A stretch of DNA of 64,000 nucleotides from Croceibacterium salegens (GTDB lineage Bacteria > Pseudomonadota > Alphaproteobacteria > Sphingomonadales > Sphingomonadaceae), in assembly GCF_009827435.1 (NCBI RefSeq), contig NZ_WTYM01000036.1, positions 62,001 to 126,000 of the forward strand. The letters are read 5' to 3'. Position 1 is the first letter of the stretch, and every line of letters starts with the position of its first letter. Position numbers and translations under genes: made by a program. The notes beneath the pieces were generated by a model. It saw only the letters and a program-made list of their open reading frames with translations, had not been told where the DNA came from and did not search any database. Of this stretch, positions 46,548 through 56,268 are shown in pieces.

Positions 46548-47729
46548 ATGGAGGTGCTGATAAGCGGAGCGGGCATCGCCGGGCCCAACCTCGCCTGGTG
46601 GCTGTCGCAGGGCGGGCACCGCGTGACCATGCTCGAAAAGGCGCCGGAGCCGCGCCGCAGCGGCTACATCATCGACTTCTGGGGCAAGGGCTACGACCTC
46701 GCCGAGCGCATGGGCCTGATGCCGCGGCTGCAGCAGGTCGGGTACCACGTCGAGCAGGTGCGCTTCCTCGGCAAGGGCGGGAAGGAGACCGGCGGGTTCG
46801 CCGCGCAGGTGTTCACTCGCGCCACCGGCGGGCGCTACATCAGCCTGCCGCGCGGCGAACTCTCGCTGGCCCTCTACGAAAGCGTCGCGGACCGTGCCGA
46901 AGTGTTGCTCGGCACCGAGATCGAGAAATTCGAGCAGGACGCAGGCGGTGTCGACGTGCGGCTGACGAATGGATCGGAGCGGCGCTTCGACCTCGTGGTC
47001 GGAGCCGAGGGCATCCATTCGCGCACCCGCGACCTCGCTTTCGGGCCGAAGGAGCGGTTCGAGCGCTTCCTCGGCTACACCTTCGCCGCCTTCACCGCCG
47101 AGACCTACGGCAGGCGCGCGGTCGACACCTACGTCATGTACGGCGAGCCGGGACGGCAGGCAGCGCGGTTCGCGCTGCGCGACGGCGCCTCGCTGGTGCT
47201 GCTGATCTGGCGCGACGACGAGCGCGAGCCGATCCCCCACGGCGACGAGGTGGCGAAGCGCGCCTTACTGCGTGAGCGCTATTCCGGGGCGGGGTGGGAA
47301 GTGCCCGATTTCCTCGCCGCGCTGGATACCGCGGACGACCTCTACATCGACCGGGTCAGCCAGATCCGGATGGACTCGTGGCACAAGGGACCCGTCGCGC
47401 TGGTCGGCGATGCCGCTTATGCGCCCTCGTTCCTCGCCGGGCAGGGCGCTGCGCTGGCGATGATCGGCGGCTACGTGCTGGCGGGCGAGCTGAAACGCTC
47501 CGGCGGTGCACTGGAGCCTGCGCTGGCCGCCTACGAGCAGCGCCTCGCGCCCTTCATGCGCTCGAAGCAGGATGCCGCGCTGGGCCTCGCCAGCTCGTTC
47601 GTGCCGCGCACCGAGTTTGGGCTGAAGGCCCGCGATATCGCCACGCGCCTGCTCGGGATCGGCTGGATTGCGGACCTGCTCGTCGGCCGCAGCCTGCGCG
47701 ACCAGGTCGAGCTGCCCGATTACTTCTGA
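46548..47729 (+). CDS. FAD-dependent monooxygenase (class A flavoprotein)
   Basis: 393 residues from ATG 46548. An N-terminal Rossmann fold (ISGAGIAGPNLAWWLSQGGHRVTMLEKAPEPRRSG) binds FAD. The G-D motif GDAAYAPSFLAGQGAALAM (near 288-306) is the second FAD site of PHBH-type hydroxylases. DLVVGAEGIHSRTRDL (near 145-160) is the NAD(P)H/FAD DG-type motif, with E in place of D. The substrate is unknown; relatives act on phenols or antibiotics. It stands in the opposite direction to its neighbours in the trp region. Its 3' end overlaps the convergent lipoprotein gene by 10 bases. Confidence 0.88.
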   Translation: MEVLISGAGIAGPNLAWWLSQGGHRVTMLEKAPEPRRSGYIIDFWGKGYDLAERMGLMPRLQQVGYHVEQVRFLGKGGKETGGFAAQVFTRATGGRYISLPRGELSLALYESVADRAEVLLGTEIEKFEQDAGGVDVRLTNGSERRFDLVVGAEGIHSRTRDLAFGPKERFERFLGYTFAAFTAETYGRRAVDTYVMYGEPGRQAARFALRDGASLVLLIWRDDEREPIPHGDEVAKRALLRERYSGAGWEVPDFLAALDTADDLYIDRVSQIRMDSWHKGPVALVGDAAYAPSFLAGQGAALAMIGGYVLAGELKRSGGALEPALAAYEQRLAPFMRSKQDAALGLASSFVPRTEFGLKARDIATRLLGIGWIADLLVGRSLRDQVELPDYF

Positions 47730-48529
47730 ACGCGGCGCGGATCGCGCTCGACCACGACCAGCGGGCCCAGCGGAACGCGACTGTCCATTCGCTCGTGCAC
47801 CGGGTCCCACAGCGAGGAGACGCTGCCGTCGAGGAACAGCGCGTTGGGCGTCCTGGCGACATCGCGGAAGTATCGCGCGAACCTGCCGAAGCTGACCGGC
47901 GCCTCGCTGATCACGAAGTGCGCCCGCCCGGTCTCGTCCACGCCGACCCCGTTGCGCATCTTGAGCGAAGTGCCGTCGGGATCGAACCCGGGATGTGACT
48001 CGCCGTCGATGACCAGCATCGGGCCCGACTGGGTGGCGAAATCGGGGCGGTCGGTGACCTCCTTGGCGAAGGTATCGGTGTCGAGGACCTGCCAACTATC
48101 GCCGCTGCCGAAGAACACCCCGTTCGGCTTGAGGTGGAAGTTGCCGGGGCCGTTGTTGCGATTGAGGACCGTCAGGCGCTTTCCGTCGGCGACGTAGTAT
48201 CCGATCGGCTCGCCCTCGTCGTTGAACATGCCCGCGTTCATCGCGAAGGCGACCGGCGCGGCATCGCCCGGGCGGTCGTCGGCGAAGGCCCTGAAGCTGC
48301 GATAGGGCTTGCCGTCCTCGCCGGAGAGGACAAGCCGGATATGGTCGCGCCCGGGAACGGCGATGCATTCGGTGAGCGGTACGTCCTCGAAAACTACCGG
48401 GCCGCAGGCAGGTGGGCCGGGATCGAAGGCGGTCGAGTCTGCGTCGGGTTCGGTTGCCTGATGGCAGGCGGCGAGTGCCGTGAAGGAAAGGACAGCGAGG
48501 AGTGACCTTCTGCTGATCCGTGGCCTCAC
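47720..48529 (-). CDS. lipoprotein of the phosphodiester glycosidase (NAGPA-like) family
   Basis: 269 residues from GTG 48529, overlapping the trpE stop (GTGA). A lipoprotein signal ends in LLAVLSFTALAAC, with Cys near 24. The domain shows the family pattern: VAFAMNAGMFNDEGEPIGYYVADGKRL, NNGPGNFHLKPNGVFFG, FATQSGPMLVIDGESHPGFD, MRNGVGVDETGRAHFVISEAPVSFGRFARYF and LFLDGSVSSLWDP. Members are related to the enzyme that uncovers mannose-6-phosphate; the bacterial substrate is unknown. It is translationally tied to trpE, though no link in function is evident. Confidence 0.87.
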   Translation of the reverse strand: MRPRISRRSLLAVLSFTALAACHQATEPDADSTAFDPGPPACGPVVFEDVPLTECIAVPGRDHIRLVLSGEDGKPYRSFRAFADDRPGDAAPVAFAMNAGMFNDEGEPIGYYVADGKRLTVLNRNNGPGNFHLKPNGVFFGSGDSWQVLDTDTFAKEVTDRPDFATQSGPMLVIDGESHPGFDPDGTSLKMRNGVGVDETGRAHFVISEAPVSFGRFARYFRDVARTPNALFLDGSVSSLWDPVHERMDSRVPLGPLVVVERDPRRVQK

Positions 48530-50037
48530 TGACCGAAGCCCGGTTCCGTTGCCACTCGCGCCGCCTCGCGCGCCGCGGCGATGAGGGCACCGGCCTTGGC
48601 CTCGCACTCGCGCTGTTCGTAGGCCGGGTCGCTGTCGGCGACGATGCCGGCGCCGGCCTGCACGTGCATGACACCGTCCTTCACCACCGCGGTGCGCAGC
48701 ACGATGCACGAATCGACCGATCCGTCGGGCGCGAAGTAGCCGACGCCGCCAGCGTAGGGCCCGCGCGTCTCGGGCTCGAGTTCGGCGATGACCTGGCAGG
48801 CGCGGACCTTTGGCGCGCCGCTGACAGTGCCCGCGGGGAACCCGGCGAACAGCGCATCGAGCGCGTCCTTCTTCGGATCGAGCCGCCCGACCACGTTGCT
48901 GACGATGTGCATCACGTGGCTGTATCGCTCGACGGTAAAGCTCGCCGTAACGTGGACGCTGTCCGCCGCCGCCACGCGGCCGACGTCGTTGCGGCCGAGG
49001 TCGAGCAGCATGAGGTGCTCGGCGCATTCCTTGGGATCGGCCAGAAGGCTCGCCTCGGCGGCTTCGTCCAGTTCGCGCGTCGCGCCGCGCGGGCGGGTCC
49101 CGGCGATCGGGCGGATAGTGACTTCGCCGTCGCGCACGCGGACGAGGATTTCCGGGCTTGAACCGACCACTGCGAAACCGGGCAGGTCGAGGAAATAGAG
49201 GAACGGCGAGGGATTCACCCGGCGCAGCGCGCGGTACAGCGCGAACGGCGGCAGGGGGAAGGGGCAGGTGAAGCGCTGCGCCAGCACCACCTGGAAGATG
49301 TCGCCGGCGGTGATGTAGTCCTTCGCCGCGAGCACGATACGCTCGTACTCGGCGGGGTCCATGACCGGCTCGAGCGCCATCGCCGGCAGGTCGGGAGCAC
49401 GCAGCGGCTCGGGGGCGGCGACGGAGAGCTTGCGCATCGCTTCGTCGATCCGCTCGCCGGCGGCTTCGATGGCCGCGTCGGGATCGATGCTGCCGACCCA
49501 CAGGGGGGCAATGCAGAACAGGTCGTCGCTCAGCCGGTCGAACACGCAGATCAGCGTCGGGCGGGCGAACAGCATGTCGGGCAGGGAAAGCTCGCTCTGC
49601 GGGGCGCGCGGCAGCTTTTCGACGAGGCCGATGGTCTCGTAGCCGAAGTAGCCGACGAGGCAGGCGATCGGCGGCAGGTCCTCCGGCACGTCGATGCGGC
49701 AGGCGGCAGCGAGCGCGCGCAGTTCCTCGAGGCTGCCGCCGGGCAGCGGCTCGAACGCCTCACGGTCGTGCCGCCAGCTGCGATTGACCTCACACGCATT
49801 GCCCGTAGCGCGGAACATCAGGTCGGCGTCGATGCCGAGCAGCGAATAGCGTCCGCGCACCTCGCCGCCTTCGACCGATTCGAGCAGGAAGTCGCCGCGG
49901 CCCGGCTCGATCAGCTTGAGCGCCGCGCTGACCGGGGTCTCGGTATCGGCGACAAGCTTGCGCCAGACGAGCGCCGGCCGGCCTGCCGCGAGTTGCTCGC
50001 GGGCCGCTGTCGCATTCTCAGGCAGGCCACCGGGCAG
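48526..50037 (-). CDS. trpE: anthranilate synthase component I (start uncertain)
   Basis: About 503 residues. It makes anthranilate from chorismate with TrpG. The tryptophan feedback motif LLES is in GDFLLESVEGGE; the catalytic C-terminal half has PIAGTRPRGATRELDEAAE, LLADPKECAEHLMLLDLGRNDVGRV, ERYSHVMHIVSNV and FPAGTVSGAPKVRA. The start is a puzzle: after the ppiD stop no ATG, GTG or TTG precedes the conserved AGRPALVWRKL region. I take CTG 50037, with AGGA nine bases upstream. An ATG at 50151 inside ppiD is in frame but would add 38 residues of ppiD-antisense-like sequence. The ppiD-trpE order suggests one transcript. Confidence 0.88.
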   Translation of the reverse strand: MPGGLPENATAAREQLAAGRPALVWRKLVADTETPVSAALKLIEPGRGDFLLESVEGGEVRGRYSLLGIDADLMFRATGNACEVNRSWRHDREAFEPLPGGSLEELRALAAACRIDVPEDLPPIACLVGYFGYETIGLVEKLPRAPQSELSLPDMLFARPTLICVFDRLSDDLFCIAPLWVGSIDPDAAIEAAGERIDEAMRKLSVAAPEPLRAPDLPAMALEPVMDPAEYERIVLAAKDYITAGDIFQVVLAQRFTCPFPLPPFALYRALRRVNPSPFLYFLDLPGFAVVGSSPEILVRVRDGEVTIRPIAGTRPRGATRELDEAAEASLLADPKECAEHLMLLDLGRNDVGRVAAADSVHVTASFTVERYSHVMHIVSNVVGRLDPKKDALDALFAGFPAGTVSGAPKVRACQVIAELEPETRGPYAGGVGYFAPDGSVDSCIVLRTAVVKDGVMHVQAGAGIVADSDPAYEQRECEAKAGALIAAAREAARVATEPGFGQ

Positions 50038-50047
50038 GGCGCGTGTC

Positions 50048-51982
50048 CTACTCGGCCTGGCCGGTGAGCTGGCGGAGGGTTGCGTCGATTGCCGCCTGGT
50101 TTTTCTCGGTGCCGACGTCGGCCATCGCCGCTCTGACGAACTGCTCGGCATATTCGTCCCCGAACACCGAGGCGAGTTGCTGCCGGGTCTGGCCGATGAG
50201 CGGATCGTCGCCCTGCACTTCGGGCAGGGTAATCGAATCGAGGTGGGCGACGAACCAGCCCTGGTCGCGCGGGCCCTCGAGCCGCTTGGTCGTGCCCTGC
50301 GCCATCGAGAAGAAGAGCGCGAGAACAGGGGGCACCTGGCCGGCGCGAGCAAGCTCCTCGCGGCCCATCGAGATCGCTTCCGGACGCGGCAGCGCAACCT
50401 TTTCGGCGGCGACCGCCTCGGCCAGCGTCTTGCCGCCGTCGACCGCCTTCATGATGCGGTCGGCCGCGGCCTTGGCCGCCTTGGCGCCCTCGGACCGGCG
50501 CCAGTCGCCCGTCACGTCGTCGCGGATTTCGGCCAGCGGGGCGACCGCCGAGGCGGTGATGTCGCTCACGCCGAAGACGAGGAAGGTCTGGCCGGGCACG
50601 ATTTCGGCGATTTGCGGTTCGCCTTCCTGCATTTCGAACGCGGTCTTGAGCGCGCTGGCCAGTTCCGGGGGAGCGGCTTCAGGCTTGCCGTAGACGCGGC
50701 CGTCGGCGGTCAGCGGGGCAGTGTCCTTGAGCGTGATCTTGAGTTCCCTGGCGACATCTTCGATCGAATTGCCATCGTCGAACTCGTCCTCGATCCTGCT
50801 CGCCATGTCGACGAAGGCCTGGCGGCGCTGTTCATCCGCGAGGGACTTGGTCAGCTCGGGAGTCGCGTCGGCGAGCGTGCGGCCGGCCTGACGGGTGATT
50901 TTTTCGACCTTCAAGACGTACCAGCCGAGATTGCCGCGAGCCGGCTTGACCAGGCCGCCTTCGGCGGCGGCAAAGCCCGCATCTGCCACGGCCTGCGAGG
51001 CCTGGGTGGCGAATACAGTCTTGCTGACCGGGCCGACCGTGGTGGTCGAAAGACCCTTTTCTCGAGCCGAGACTGCCATGGTCTTGCCGCTTGCCAGTTC
51101 GTTGACGATCGCATTGGCGGCAGCTTCGGTCGGGACGACCATCTGGGTGAAGGTGCGCTCTTCCTTGGCGGCGTATTGCGCCTTGTTCTGTTCGTAGCGC
51201 GCCTTGACCTGCGCTGCGGTCGGGGCAGGGAGAGTGCCGAGCACCTCCTCGCCGAAGGTGGCGTAGCGGACCACCCGGCGTTCGGGCCGGATGTAGTCGT
51301 CGCCATGATCCTTGAAGTAGGCACTTAGCTGCGCGTCGGTCGGGCCGTCCTTGGGGGCGTAGAGCTCGCTCGGCAGCTGGGCGATGGCGCCCGTGCGCCG
51401 TTCGCGCAGCAGCAAGGCATACTGCCTCGCCAGCGATACCGGCACAACAGCGCCGTGGCTCGCCGGGACGAGAATCTGCTGACCGATGAGCCCGCTGGCG
51501 ATGTCCTGCCGGACCTGCGCCTCGGTGAGGCCCTCGCGGGCGACGATTGCTTTGAATGTATCCTGGTCGAATTGGCCGTTGGCACCGAAGAAGGCCGGGA
51601 TCTTGACCAGTTCGCTGTCGACCAGCCGCTTGCCGGCGCGAATTCCGTACTTGCGGCCCCATTCGACCAGCGCGGCACGCTGCAGCAGCTGGTCGGCAAC
51701 GCGCTCGGAAGCGCCGCTGGCGATCAGGGCCTGCATCGTCAGGGTCGGCTGCTGCTGGCGGCGGCTCTCCAGTTCATTGGTCATGGCCTGGCGAAACTCG
51801 GCGGCGGAAATCTTGCGATCGCCCGCCACTGCCACCTGGTCGCCGCCGGCAACGCCGCCGAAGGTCGGGTTATTGCTCACGATGTCCGAGCTGGCGAAGG
51901 CCAGCGCGATCAGGGCGAGGAAGCCGAGCGTCAGCACGATGCCGAACTTGGACTGGAAGATCTTGCGGAACAGGTGCAGCAT
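50048..51982 (-). CDS. ppiD: SurA/PpiD-type peptidylprolyl isomerase
   Basis: 644 residues from ATG 51982. One N-terminal membrane helix (about 12-32, FGIVLTLGFLALIALAFASSDIV) anchors it in the inner membrane. A SurA-like N-terminal domain follows (DRKISAAEFRQAMTNELESRR), then a parvulin-type region (about 245-360, RVVRYATFGEEVLG through GNLGWYVLKVEKI), where the usual active-site residues are diverged. It probably helps proteins leaving the Sec channel to fold. It lies upstream of trpE and is divergent from tpiA. Confidence 0.9.
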   Translation of the reverse strand: MLHLFRKIFQSKFGIVLTLGFLALIALAFASSDIVSNNPTFGGVAGGDQVAVAGDRKISAAEFRQAMTNELESRRQQQPTLTMQALIASGASERVADQLLQRAALVEWGRKYGIRAGKRLVDSELVKIPAFFGANGQFDQDTFKAIVAREGLTEAQVRQDIASGLIGQQILVPASHGAVVPVSLARQYALLLRERRTGAIAQLPSELYAPKDGPTDAQLSAYFKDHGDDYIRPERRVVRYATFGEEVLGTLPAPTAAQVKARYEQNKAQYAAKEERTFTQMVVPTEAAANAIVNELASGKTMAVSAREKGLSTTTVGPVSKTVFATQASQAVADAGFAAAEGGLVKPARGNLGWYVLKVEKITRQAGRTLADATPELTKSLADEQRRQAFVDMASRIEDEFDDGNSIEDVARELKITLKDTAPLTADGRVYGKPEAAPPELASALKTAFEMQEGEPQIAEIVPGQTFLVFGVSDITASAVAPLAEIRDDVTGDWRRSEGAKAAKAAADRIMKAVDGGKTLAEAVAAEKVALPRPEAISMGREELARAGQVPPVLALFFSMAQGTTKRLEGPRDQGWFVAHLDSITLPEVQGDDPLIGQTRQQLASVFGDEYAEQFVRAAMADVGTEKNQAAIDATLRQLTGQAE

Positions 51983-52168
51983 ATGGCCAATTCTCTGGGG
52001 GGAACGGGCTCGCGCCATATCGTTGCTGCGGCGCGCTCGCAACAGTTGCCCTCAACCTTGCCCACTTTGTCGAAATGGGACTTTGACAACACTGGCCCTG
52101 CGGACTAGCGCCCCTCCACCACGCCTGCCAGGCAGGCTTTCCACGAGGCGAGATTACTTTTCCAAGCA

Positions 52169-52927
52169 ATGGCGGAACGTCCCTACATCGTCGGTAACTG
52201 GAAGATGCATGGCACCCGCGCCATGCTGTCCGAAGCACGCGCCATCGATCGCGCGGCCGAGCGCCTGATGAAGGTGGAGGTCGCGATCGCGCCGCCCTTC
52301 ACTCTGATCCATGCCACCCGCAAGGAAGCCGCGCTGATCGGCGTCGGCGCGCAGGATTGCCACGCCGCCGAGGGCGGTGCGCACACCGGCGACATTTCCG
52401 CTGCGATGCTCAAGGATGCCGGTGCCGGATTCGTCATCATCGGACACAGCGAACGCCGTGCCGATCATGACGAGAAGGATTCCGACGTCCGCGCCAAGGC
52501 CGAGGCGGCGCTGGCGGTCGGTTTGTCGGTCATCGTGTGCGTCGGTGAGACCGAGGCCGAACGTGACGCGGGCAAGGCCGTCAGGGTCGTTGCCAAGCAG
52601 CTCGACGGCTCGTTGCCTCAGGCCGACAGCGCCGCGGAAAAGGTCACCGTGGCCTATGAACCGGTCTGGGCCATCGGCACCGGCCGCACGCCGACGCTGG
52701 ACGACATCGAAGCGATGCACAGGGCAATCCGCGAGCGGCTGCACGAAATCTATGGCGATGCGGCCGAAAGCGTTCGCATTCTTTATGGCGGCTCGGTCAA
52801 GCCGGACAACGCCGCGGAAATCCTCAACATCGCCGAAGTCGGCGGCGCGCTGGTCGGCGGGGCGAGCCTGACCGCTGAAAGCTTTGTCGGCATCATGACC
52901 GCGGCGGCCGAGCGCGGCGAGGCCTGA
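52169..52927 (+). CDS. tpiA: triose-phosphate isomerase
   Basis: 252 residues. It interconverts dihydroxyacetone phosphate and glyceraldehyde 3-phosphate in the cytoplasm. Motifs: IVGNWKMHG (Asn, Lys, about 7-15), GFVIIGHSERR (catalytic His, about 87-97), VAYEPVWAIGTGRTP (catalytic Glu and mobile loop, about 161-175) and ILYGGSVKPDNAAEIL. The start ATG 52169 follows a 186-base gap from ppiD, long enough for both promoters. secG is 76 bases downstream. Confidence 0.97.
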   Translation: MAERPYIVGNWKMHGTRAMLSEARAIDRAAERLMKVEVAIAPPFTLIHATRKEAALIGVGAQDCHAAEGGAHTGDISAAMLKDAGAGFVIIGHSERRADHDEKDSDVRAKAEAALAVGLSVIVCVGETEAERDAGKAVRVVAKQLDGSLPQADSAAEKVTVAYEPVWAIGTGRTPTLDDIEAMHRAIRERLHEIYGDAAESVRILYGGSVKPDNAAEILNIAEVGGALVGGASLTAESFVGIMTAAAERGEA

Positions 52928-53003
52928 GGCTCCGGCGCAATTGTAATTCGAGCGCGGCGCGCCTATCTGGCGGCCAAGCAGACCCACCGGGATATTCGAA
53001 GTC

Positions 53004-53387
53004 ATGAGCCTTTTCCTGTTCCTCACCGTCGTCCAGGCGATCATCGCCGCCGCGCTCGTCGCCGTGGTGCTGATGCAGCGTTCGGAAGGCGGCGGTCTCG
53101 GCATCGGCGGTGGCGGCAGTCCCGGCGGGATCATGAGCGCGCGCGGCGCGGCCGATTTCCTGACCCGCACGACCAAGTGGCTGGCGGTGCTGTTCGTCGT
53201 CCTCGCCATCGCCATGGCGGCGGTCGCGGTCGGCACGACGCAGAGCAATGCCATCGACGATTCGCTCGATCGTACGGTGACCCCGACCGAGCAGGCTCCT
53301 GTGACCGGTCCAGTGACGGGACCGGCAACCACGGATGAGGCGCCGGCTCCGGCCAACGACGATCCGCTGCGCGACGTCGCGCAGTAA
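53004..53387 (+). CDS. secG: preprotein translocase subunit SecG
   Basis: 127 residues with two membrane helices (about 2-24, LFLFLTVVQAIIAAALVAVVLM, and about 53-72, KWLAVLFVVLAIAMAAVAVG). The conserved cytoplasmic loop QRSEGGGLGIGGGGSPGGIM and GAADFLTRTTKWLA is intact. SecG supports SecYE in protein export. A long Pro/Thr tail (about 90-127, TPTEQAPVTGPVTGPATTDEA) is common in alphaproteobacteria. It lies between tpiA and pyrG, as usual in this group. Confidence 0.95.
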   Translation: MSLFLFLTVVQAIIAAALVAVVLMQRSEGGGLGIGGGGSPGGIMSARGAADFLTRTTKWLAVLFVVLAIAMAAVAVGTTQSNAIDDSLDRTVTPTEQAPVTGPVTGPATTDEAPAPANDDPLRDVAQ

Positions 53388-53457
53388 AGGCGTTTTCCAC
53401 CCATTGTGTGAAATCGGGGTGAGCTAAGGCTTGCCTCGAATCCACTTGGCGGCTTAA

Positions 53458-55104
<1,647 letters not shown>

Positions 55105-55129
55105 ATTCGGGACGGACGCACTAAGATTA

Positions 55130-55366
55130 CGCCTTGCGTCAATTAGCGGGCTTGAGCAAAGGCCTCGCGTTCATTATCGTTTACTTACATTGCGCACCTA
55201 ACGGGGGGTGCGCGGAGCGTGAAGCCCTTGATTTCAATGGTTTCCCTCTTCGGTTCGCCTATCGAAATTGGCCGTCTTCTGCGACCCGGACGGCCAGTAT
55301 CGATGGTGAGTCGGCGCTCAGGCGTCGAGGGGGCGGAACCTATCCCGGTTCCGCCCCCACATTTTT
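55130..55366 (+). ncRNA. candidate transcribed noncoding region ending in a strong terminator
   Basis: Between pyrG and hsp20 there is no credible gene. A hairpin GCGCACC/GGTGCGC lies near 55191-55212, and a perfect terminator ends the stretch. The region could be a small RNA, or simply the 3' untranslated end of the pyrG message. No promoter was identified with confidence, and no known RNA family was recognised. Low confidence. Confidence 0.25.
55329..55366 (+). terminator. Rho-independent terminator
   Basis: GGGGGCGGAACC (55329-55340) and GGTTCCGCCCCC (55347-55358) are perfectly complementary with a 6-base loop (TATCCC), followed by ACATTTTT. This is the clearest intrinsic terminator in the window. 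It ends either the pyrG transcript or a small RNA. It also separates the convergent hsp20 gene. Confidence 0.9.
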
Positions 55367-55394
55367 CCACGATTTCTTCTGGATTTACACCGGA

Positions 55395-55880
55395 TCAGGC
55401 GGCGTCGGCCTGCCCCGCGTCATCCTCGCTGTCGTCCTTCACGAGGTCGAGCTTGCGCTGGCCCGGAAGGCCGATCTTCTTCGGCTTCATCGCCTCGGGC
55501 ACTTCGCGCACGAGGTCGATCACCAGCAGGCCGTCGGCGAGGTCGGCATTGGCGACACGCACATAGTCGGCCAGCTCGAAACGGCGCTCGAACCCGCGGT
55601 TGGCGATGCCGAGGTGGAGGATTTCGCCGGCAGGCTCTTCCTCGCGCTTGCGGCCCTGCACGACGAGCAGGTTCTGCTGTGCAGTGATGTCGAGGTCGTC
55701 GGGGCGGAAGCCGGCCACCGCCAGGGTGATGCGGTAGCTGTCCTCACTGCGGCGCTCGATGTTGAAGGGGGGGTAATTGTCGCCGCCACCGGTATTGCGC
55801 GCGGTGTTTTCGAGCAGGTCGAAGAGGCGGTCGAAGCCGACGGTGGAACGGCGATAGGGGGTAAAATCGAAGCGGTTCAT
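55395..55880 (-). CDS. small heat-shock protein (Hsp20/alpha-crystallin)
   Basis: 161 residues from ATG 55880. It is an ATP-independent holdase that keeps unfolding proteins soluble. N-terminus MNRFDFTPYRRSTVGFDRLFDLLE is of the IbpA/HspA class. The alpha-crystallin domain covers about 35-130 (YPPFNIERRSEDSYRITLAVAGF, DLDITAQQNLLVVQGRK, FERRFELADYVRVANADLADGLLVIDLVREVPE). The C-terminal tail (KPKKIGLPG) holds a weak I-x-I/L-like anchor. A sigma-32-type promoter and a ROSE-like RNA thermometer lie upstream, so both transcription and translation appear heat-controlled. Confidence 0.95.
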   Translation of the reverse strand: MNRFDFTPYRRSTVGFDRLFDLLENTARNTGGGDNYPPFNIERRSEDSYRITLAVAGFRPDDLDITAQQNLLVVQGRKREEEPAGEILHLGIANRGFERRFELADYVRVANADLADGLLVIDLVREVPEAMKPKKIGLPGQRKLDLVKDDSEDDAGQADAA

Positions 55881-55886
55881 TTGAAA

Positions 55887-55939
55887 CAAATCCTCTATTG
55901 AGCAATTTGAGTGCGAATGAGGCCCGGTATGGCGCCTCA
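55887..55939 (-). promoter_or_regulatory. ROSE-like RNA thermometer in the hsp20 leader
   Basis: In the minus-strand message, hairpin II (55909-55887) pairs CAAAUU(G)CUC with GAGGAUUUG: nine pairs, one bulged G, loop AAUA. The right arm is the ribosome site GAGGA, ten bases before the ATG. UUGCU facing AGGA with the extra G is the hallmark of ROSE thermometers of rhizobial heat-shock genes. Hairpin I (55939-55918, TGAGGC/GCCTCA arms) lies upstream, as in ROSE leaders. Heating would melt hairpin II and free the ribosome site. Confidence 0.8.
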
Positions 55940-55948
55940 CCATGTTAC

Positions 55949-55974
55949 ATATGGTCGCGGCGCGCCGATTCAAG
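55949..55974 (-). promoter_or_regulatory. sigma-32 (RpoH) type promoter of hsp20
   Basis: On the minus strand, CTTGAA (55974-55969) is followed after 14 bases by CCATAT (55954-55949). This matches the alphaproteobacterial heat-shock promoter (CTTGAA, 13-15 bases, CCATAT-like). A start about 7 bases downstream would give a leader of about 60 bases, just covering both hairpins. Confidence 0.8.
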
Positions 55975-56007
55975 AGGCGGCAAGGCGCTGGAATGAAGGG
56001 ATAAACG

Positions 56008-56268
56008 ATGGCCGCCAAGGTCGAGATCTATACCAAGATGTTCTGCGGTTACTGCTTCCGGGCCAAGCGTTTGCTCGATTCCAAGGGTGTCGAATACAGC
56101 GAGTACGACATCACGCTGGGCGGAGAGAAGGCGGCGGAAATGCGCGAGCGCAAGCCCGACGCGCGCACCGTGCCGCAGGTCTTCATCGACGATGTCGCGA
56201 TCGGCGGCAGCGATGACCTCGCCGCGCTTGAACGCGAGGGCAAGCTCGACGAACTGCTGGGCCTGTAA
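56008..56268 (+). CDS. grxC: glutaredoxin 3
   Basis: 86 residues. It reduces disulfides and glutathione mixed disulfides. Active site Cys13-x-x-Cys16 is in KMFCGYCFRAK, with Tyr in place of the Pro of the classic C-P-Y-C, so C-G-Y-C. TVPQVFIDDVAIGGSDDLAALEREG (about 57-81) gives the cis-Pro loop and glutathione site. It starts divergently from hsp20, and the next gene follows without a gap (stop 56268, start 56269), suggesting coupling with the nitrilase-family gene. Confidence 0.94.
   Translation: MAAKVEIYTKMFCGYCFRAKRLLDSKGVEYSEYDITLGGEKAAEMRERKPDARTVPQVFIDDVAIGGSDDLAALEREGKLDELLGL

Noticed and set aside
50038-50151. ATG 50151 as the trpE start
   Set aside because: It lies deep in ppiD and adds 38 residues unlike TrpE N-termini; kept only as an alternative.
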